Part shown: in pieces, positions 6,088-8,390 of the stretch
Position numbering within the stretch: the first letter of the stretch is position 1
Layout: every line of letters starts with the position of its first letter
Assembly: GCA_029777145.1 (NCBI GenBank)
Contig: JAKOSS010000211.1
Location: 1 to 8,390 of the forward strand
Source of the DNA: Acidobacteriota bacterium
Lineage (GTDB): Bacteria > Acidobacteriota > Blastocatellia > Pyrinomonadales > Pyrinomonadaceae
DNA: 8,390 bases
Direction: 5' to 3'
Translations under genes and position numbers: made by a program
Notes under the pieces: model-generated
What the model was told of the DNA's origin: nothing
Database searches by the model: none
Seen by the model: the letters and a program-made list of their open reading frames with translations, nothing else

Positions 6088-6202
6088 AGCTTGTCGATTC
6101 TACAAACAATTCTTCCCATTTGCGAGATATTTTCTAATAAATCGCGGTTTCGCCGCGACTGATCGTTCGTGTTAACTTAATGAATCTGCGTGACTAACGG
6201 CG
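6088..6202. promoter_or_regulatory. Divergent intergenic region between the DUF2585 gene and glpD, with a small hairpin
   Basis: This 115-base spacer must hold the promoters of both genes, but no box pair is convincing. A GC-rich inverted repeat, tcgcgg (6142-6147) and ccgcga (6153-6158) with a 5-base loop, sits near the middle. It lacks a T-run, so an operator or chance palindrome is more likely than a terminator. Confidence 0.3.
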
Positions 6203-7717
6203 ATGGATCGAGCGGAAATGCGAGCCCGGGCGGGCGAAATCGACAAAGTTTGGGACTTCCTCATCATCGGTGGAGGGGCCACCGGTTTGGGTTGTGCGGT
6301 GGACGCCGCGTCGCGCGGTTTTTCGGTACTGCTGCTTGAACAGAACGATTTTGGAAAAGGCACGTCGAGCCGTTCGACGAAGCTCGTCCACGGCGGCGTG
6401 CGGTATCTCGCCCAAGGCAATCTCAAGCTCGTCCAGGAAGCACTGAAAGAGCGCGGAATTCTCCTCAAAAACGCTCCGCACATGGTTTCGAAGCAGGCCT
6501 TCGTGATTCCCGCTTACAGCTACTGGGACAAATTTTTCTACGGCGCCGGATTGAAGACGTACGGACTCTTGTCGGGCAAGTACGGATTCGGCAAATCGGA
6601 GATCCTGTCGCGCAAGGAGACGATGCGCCGGCTCCCGACGATCCGTCAGGAAGGACTCGACGGCGGGATATTATATTACGACGGTAAGTTTGACGACGCG
6701 CGGCTGCTCGTCGATCTGGCGGCGACCGCGGCCTCGAACGGCGCGGTGCTTCTCAACCACGCGCGTGTCTTTTCGCTGCAGCGTGACAAGGGCGGCAAGA
6801 TCACCGGGGCGGCATGTTCCGACGAACTGACCGGCCAAGTTTTCCTCGCCCGCGCCCGCTCGGTGATCAATGCGACGGGCGCGTTTTGCGATACCGTTCG
6901 TCGGATGTCGGATCCGAACGCCGAAAATCTGATCGCCCCGAGCCAGGGCGTCCACCTCGTATTTGACTCGAAATTCCTGTCCGGATCGAGCGCGTTGATG
7001 GTTCCGAAGACGAGCGACCGGCGCGTTTTGTTCGCTGTTCCATGGCACGGCCGGGCCGTTTTCGGGACGACCGACACGCCCGTGGCGAATGCCGAACTCG
7101 AGCCCCGCGCGCTCGACTCGGAGATCGATTTCATTCTCGAGACCGCCGCCGAATACATCGCCGATCCGCCGAAACGGTCTGATATCCTGAGCGTTTTCAC
7201 GGGAATTCGCCCGCTCGTCAAGGCGTCGGGCACGACGAACACGGCGGTCCTATCGCGCGATCACACGATCGAGATCGATCTCGGCGGCCTTGTCACGATC
7301 ACCGGCGGAAAATGGACGACTTATCGCCGCATGGCCGAGGACGCCGTCGATCAGGCGTCAGAACATAACGGCTTCGAGCGGCGAAAATGCGTCACCGCCG
7401 AACTTCCGATCTCGAATTCGAAGCTTCTCGCGGACGGAATCGCCGATGCTGATCCTGAGCTCCGCGAGATCCTTCATCCGTCGCTCGAGTACCGCGCCGC
7501 CGATGTCGTTGCCGCCGTCAGATACGAACTCGCCGCGACGCTCGAAGACGTTCTCGCCCGCCGGACACGGGCGCTGTTTCTCGACGCCGAAGCGGCACTT
7601 GAGATCGCCCCGAAGGTCGCCGCGTTGATCGCTGCCGAACTCAACGAATCCGACGCCTGGATCCGCGATCAGCTGAGATCCTTCTCCGCCGTCGCCGACG
7701 GCTTCCGTCCTCACTGA
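6203..7717 (+). CDS. glpD: FAD-dependent glycerol-3-phosphate dehydrogenase (aerobic)
   Basis: A 504-residue enzyme that oxidises sn-glycerol 3-phosphate to dihydroxyacetone phosphate and passes electrons to the quinone pool at the inner membrane; it links glycerol and phospholipid turnover with glycolysis and respiration. It has the N-terminal Rossmann FAD motif GGGATG (23-28) with ribose-binding Glu46, the family signature GTSSRSTKLVHGGVRYL (53-69), FAD-contacting NATGAF (223-228), a substrate-side TGIRPLVK (333-340), and the C-terminal GGKWTTYR (368-375) followed by a DAO_C helical domain to about 500. Length fits bacterial GlpD. The signature is closer to mitochondrial and Bacteroidetes-type enzymes than to E. 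coli GlpD, by memory of those sequences. ATG 6203 is used; ATG 6218 would also keep the whole FAD domain, and neither has a clear ribosome binding site. No glpF or glpK is next to it, so it is a stand-alone gene here. Confidence 0.95.
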   Translation: MDRAEMRARAGEIDKVWDFLIIGGGATGLGCAVDAASRGFSVLLLEQNDFGKGTSSRSTKLVHGGVRYLAQGNLKLVQEALKERGILLKNAPHMVSKQAFVIPAYSYWDKFFYGAGLKTYGLLSGKYGFGKSEILSRKETMRRLPTIRQEGLDGGILYYDGKFDDARLLVDLAATAASNGAVLLNHARVFSLQRDKGGKITGAACSDELTGQVFLARARSVINATGAFCDTVRRMSDPNAENLIAPSQGVHLVFDSKFLSGSSALMVPKTSDRRVLFAVPWHGRAVFGTTDTPVANAELEPRALDSEIDFILETAAEYIADPPKRSDILSVFTGIRPLVKASGTTNTAVLSRDHTIEIDLGGLVTITGGKWTTYRRMAEDAVDQASEHNGFERRKCVTAELPISNSKLLADGIADADPELREILHPSLEYRAADVVAAVRYELAATLEDVLARRTRALFLDAEAALEIAPKVAALIAAELNESDAWIRDQLRSFSAVADGFRPH

Positions 7718-7908
7718 CGCTCCAACGCACCACGAAAACTTTCCGGTCATTCGCGTGAAATTTCCCGATTTCAGGCGCGACGCCCGGCCGCGCCGACGAT
7801 TTCAAAGGACTTCGGAACGGCACGCGCGTTGCGCTCAAACCATTTGAACAACGGCGCGCACGTTCGCGGTCGAACGCCACGTGTCCGCCGAAAACTGGGA
7901 GGTGTTTT
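7718..7908 (+). promoter_or_regulatory. Intergenic region upstream of the BON gene: possible ECF-type promoter and strong ribosome binding site
   Basis: No gene is seen in these 191 bases. A GC-rich inverted repeat without T-run (ggcgcg 7774-7779, cgcgcc 7789-7794) is a weak candidate for the glpD terminator. GGAAC (7814-7818) and TCAAA (7835-7839), 16 bases apart, resemble an extracytoplasmic-function sigma promoter; tcaaa also pairs with tttga at 7843-7847. GGGAGG (7897-7902), 6 bases before ATG 7909, is the only strong Shine-Dalgarno in the window and fixes the start of the next gene. The promoter call is weak; the ribosome binding site is clear. Confidence 0.35.
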
Positions 7909-8390
7909 ATGAGGAATTCGACGGCAATTTTGGGGGCGCTCGGGCTCGGCGCCGGAATTATGTATTTTTTGGACCCGGAGCGCGGACGGAGGCGGCGCGT
8001 GATGGTCGCGGACAAGGCGCTTCATCTTTCAAAGAAACTTGATCGGGAAGCGAGAAAAAAGGCGGCCGACGTTCGCAATCGGCTGAACGGACTGGTCATC
8101 GAAACGGAAAAGATCTTCGCGTCGGAAGAGCTTGCGGACGGCCAGATCGAGGGACGGATCCGTTCCAGGCTGGGACATGTCTGCGACAACCCGTCGGCGA
8201 TCAAAACAACCGTTCAGGACGGCACCGTGATGCTCGAGGGGCATGTTCTGCGCGACGAATACAAGAAGGTTCGGTGTGAGGCCGATTCGATCGCCGGCGC
8301 GGGACGCGTCGTCGACCGGCTTGAGGTCCACGATCCGGATGAAGATCACCCGGCGCTGCGGCACCGGCATCGCGACCGCCTCGACGATCG
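7909..8390 (+). CDS. BON-domain envelope protein with N-terminal membrane anchor, 3' end outside window
   Basis: ATG 7909 opens a frame that stays open to the right edge (160 complete codons). Residues 7-21 form one hydrophobic helix followed at once by FLDPERGRRRR (20-30), an anchor seen in a group of small bacterial envelope proteins; this predicts an N-out or peripheral inner-membrane topology with a soluble C-terminal part. Residues 35-70 form a charged, probably coiled helix. Residues about 78-142 match a BON domain (bacterial OsmY and nodulation): alternating IEGRIRSRLGHV, then TVQDGTVMLEGHVLRDEYKKV and RVVDRLEV, where the Gly of the turn is kept. BON domains are thought to bind phospholipids or other envelope ligands and often occur in osmotic-stress proteins. 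After 142 the chain becomes His, Arg and Asp rich. The strong ribosome binding site suggests high expression. Confidence 0.82.
   Translation, partial: MRNSTAILGALGLGAGIMYFLDPERGRRRRVMVADKALHLSKKLDREARKKAADVRNRLNGLVIETEKIFASEELADGQIEGRIRSRLGHVCDNPSAIKTTVQDGTVMLEGHVLRDEYKKVRCEADSIAGAGRVVDRLEVHDPDEDHPALRHRHRDRLDD

Noticed and set aside
5489..6109. Alternative minus-strand frame over the DUF2585 gene
   Set aside because: The product is Arg/His-rich and lacks motifs, while the 5506-6087 frame matches a known membrane family from end to end.
6112..6200. A sigma-70 promoter for glpD (ttccca with taataa)
   Set aside because: Only 4 of 6 matches in each box and a far start; too weak to call.

Overview
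The window looks like a chromosomal segment of a Gram-negative, moderately high-GC bacterium. My best guess is Acidobacteriota (Blastocatellia/Pyrinomonadaceae type). This rests on the mix of families, weak Shine-Dalgarno use, TTG starts, and spacers built of 7-base tandem repeats. The taxon is inference; no rRNA or tRNA was seen.

Layout. On the minus strand, reading right to left, lie a membrane-bound GAF-PAS sensor histidine kinase (3883-1871), a predicted alpha/alpha-toroid protein of the type found in exopolysaccharide loci (1744-470), and the start of a DUF354 glycosyltransferase/epimerase-like gene (381 to the left edge). Divergent from the kinase is a two-gene plus-strand unit: a DUF4149 membrane protein (4058-4600) and, 4 bases on, a glycine/sarcosine/betaine reductase selenoprotein-B-like protein whose selenocysteine position is serine (4605-5396). 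Convergent with it is a DUF2585/UPF0314 membrane protein (6087-5506). Divergent from that is GlpD, the FAD-dependent glycerol-3-phosphate dehydrogenase (6203-7717). A BON-domain envelope protein (7909 to the right edge) follows.

The most striking signal is not a gene. Three separate sites (395-614, 1732-1866 and 5404-5500) carry tandem heptamers of one degenerate family, roughly A-N-T-C-R-R-N. All have the same geometry: the left arm reads the motif on the plus strand and the right arm reads it on the minus strand, so any transcript could fold back on itself. Two arrays touch the toroid gene. One supplies its TTG start codon and the in-frame stop just upstream. The other, 13 near-perfect copies, is translated as a 7-residue repeat tail. 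Because 7 is not a multiple of 3, copy-number change would alter the C-terminus.

The genes do not form one pathway. The left part (DUF354 plus toroid protein) suggests surface polysaccharide synthesis, possibly co-transcribed with the sensor kinase, for which no response regulator is visible. The right part is core metabolism (GlpD) and envelope proteins of unknown role.
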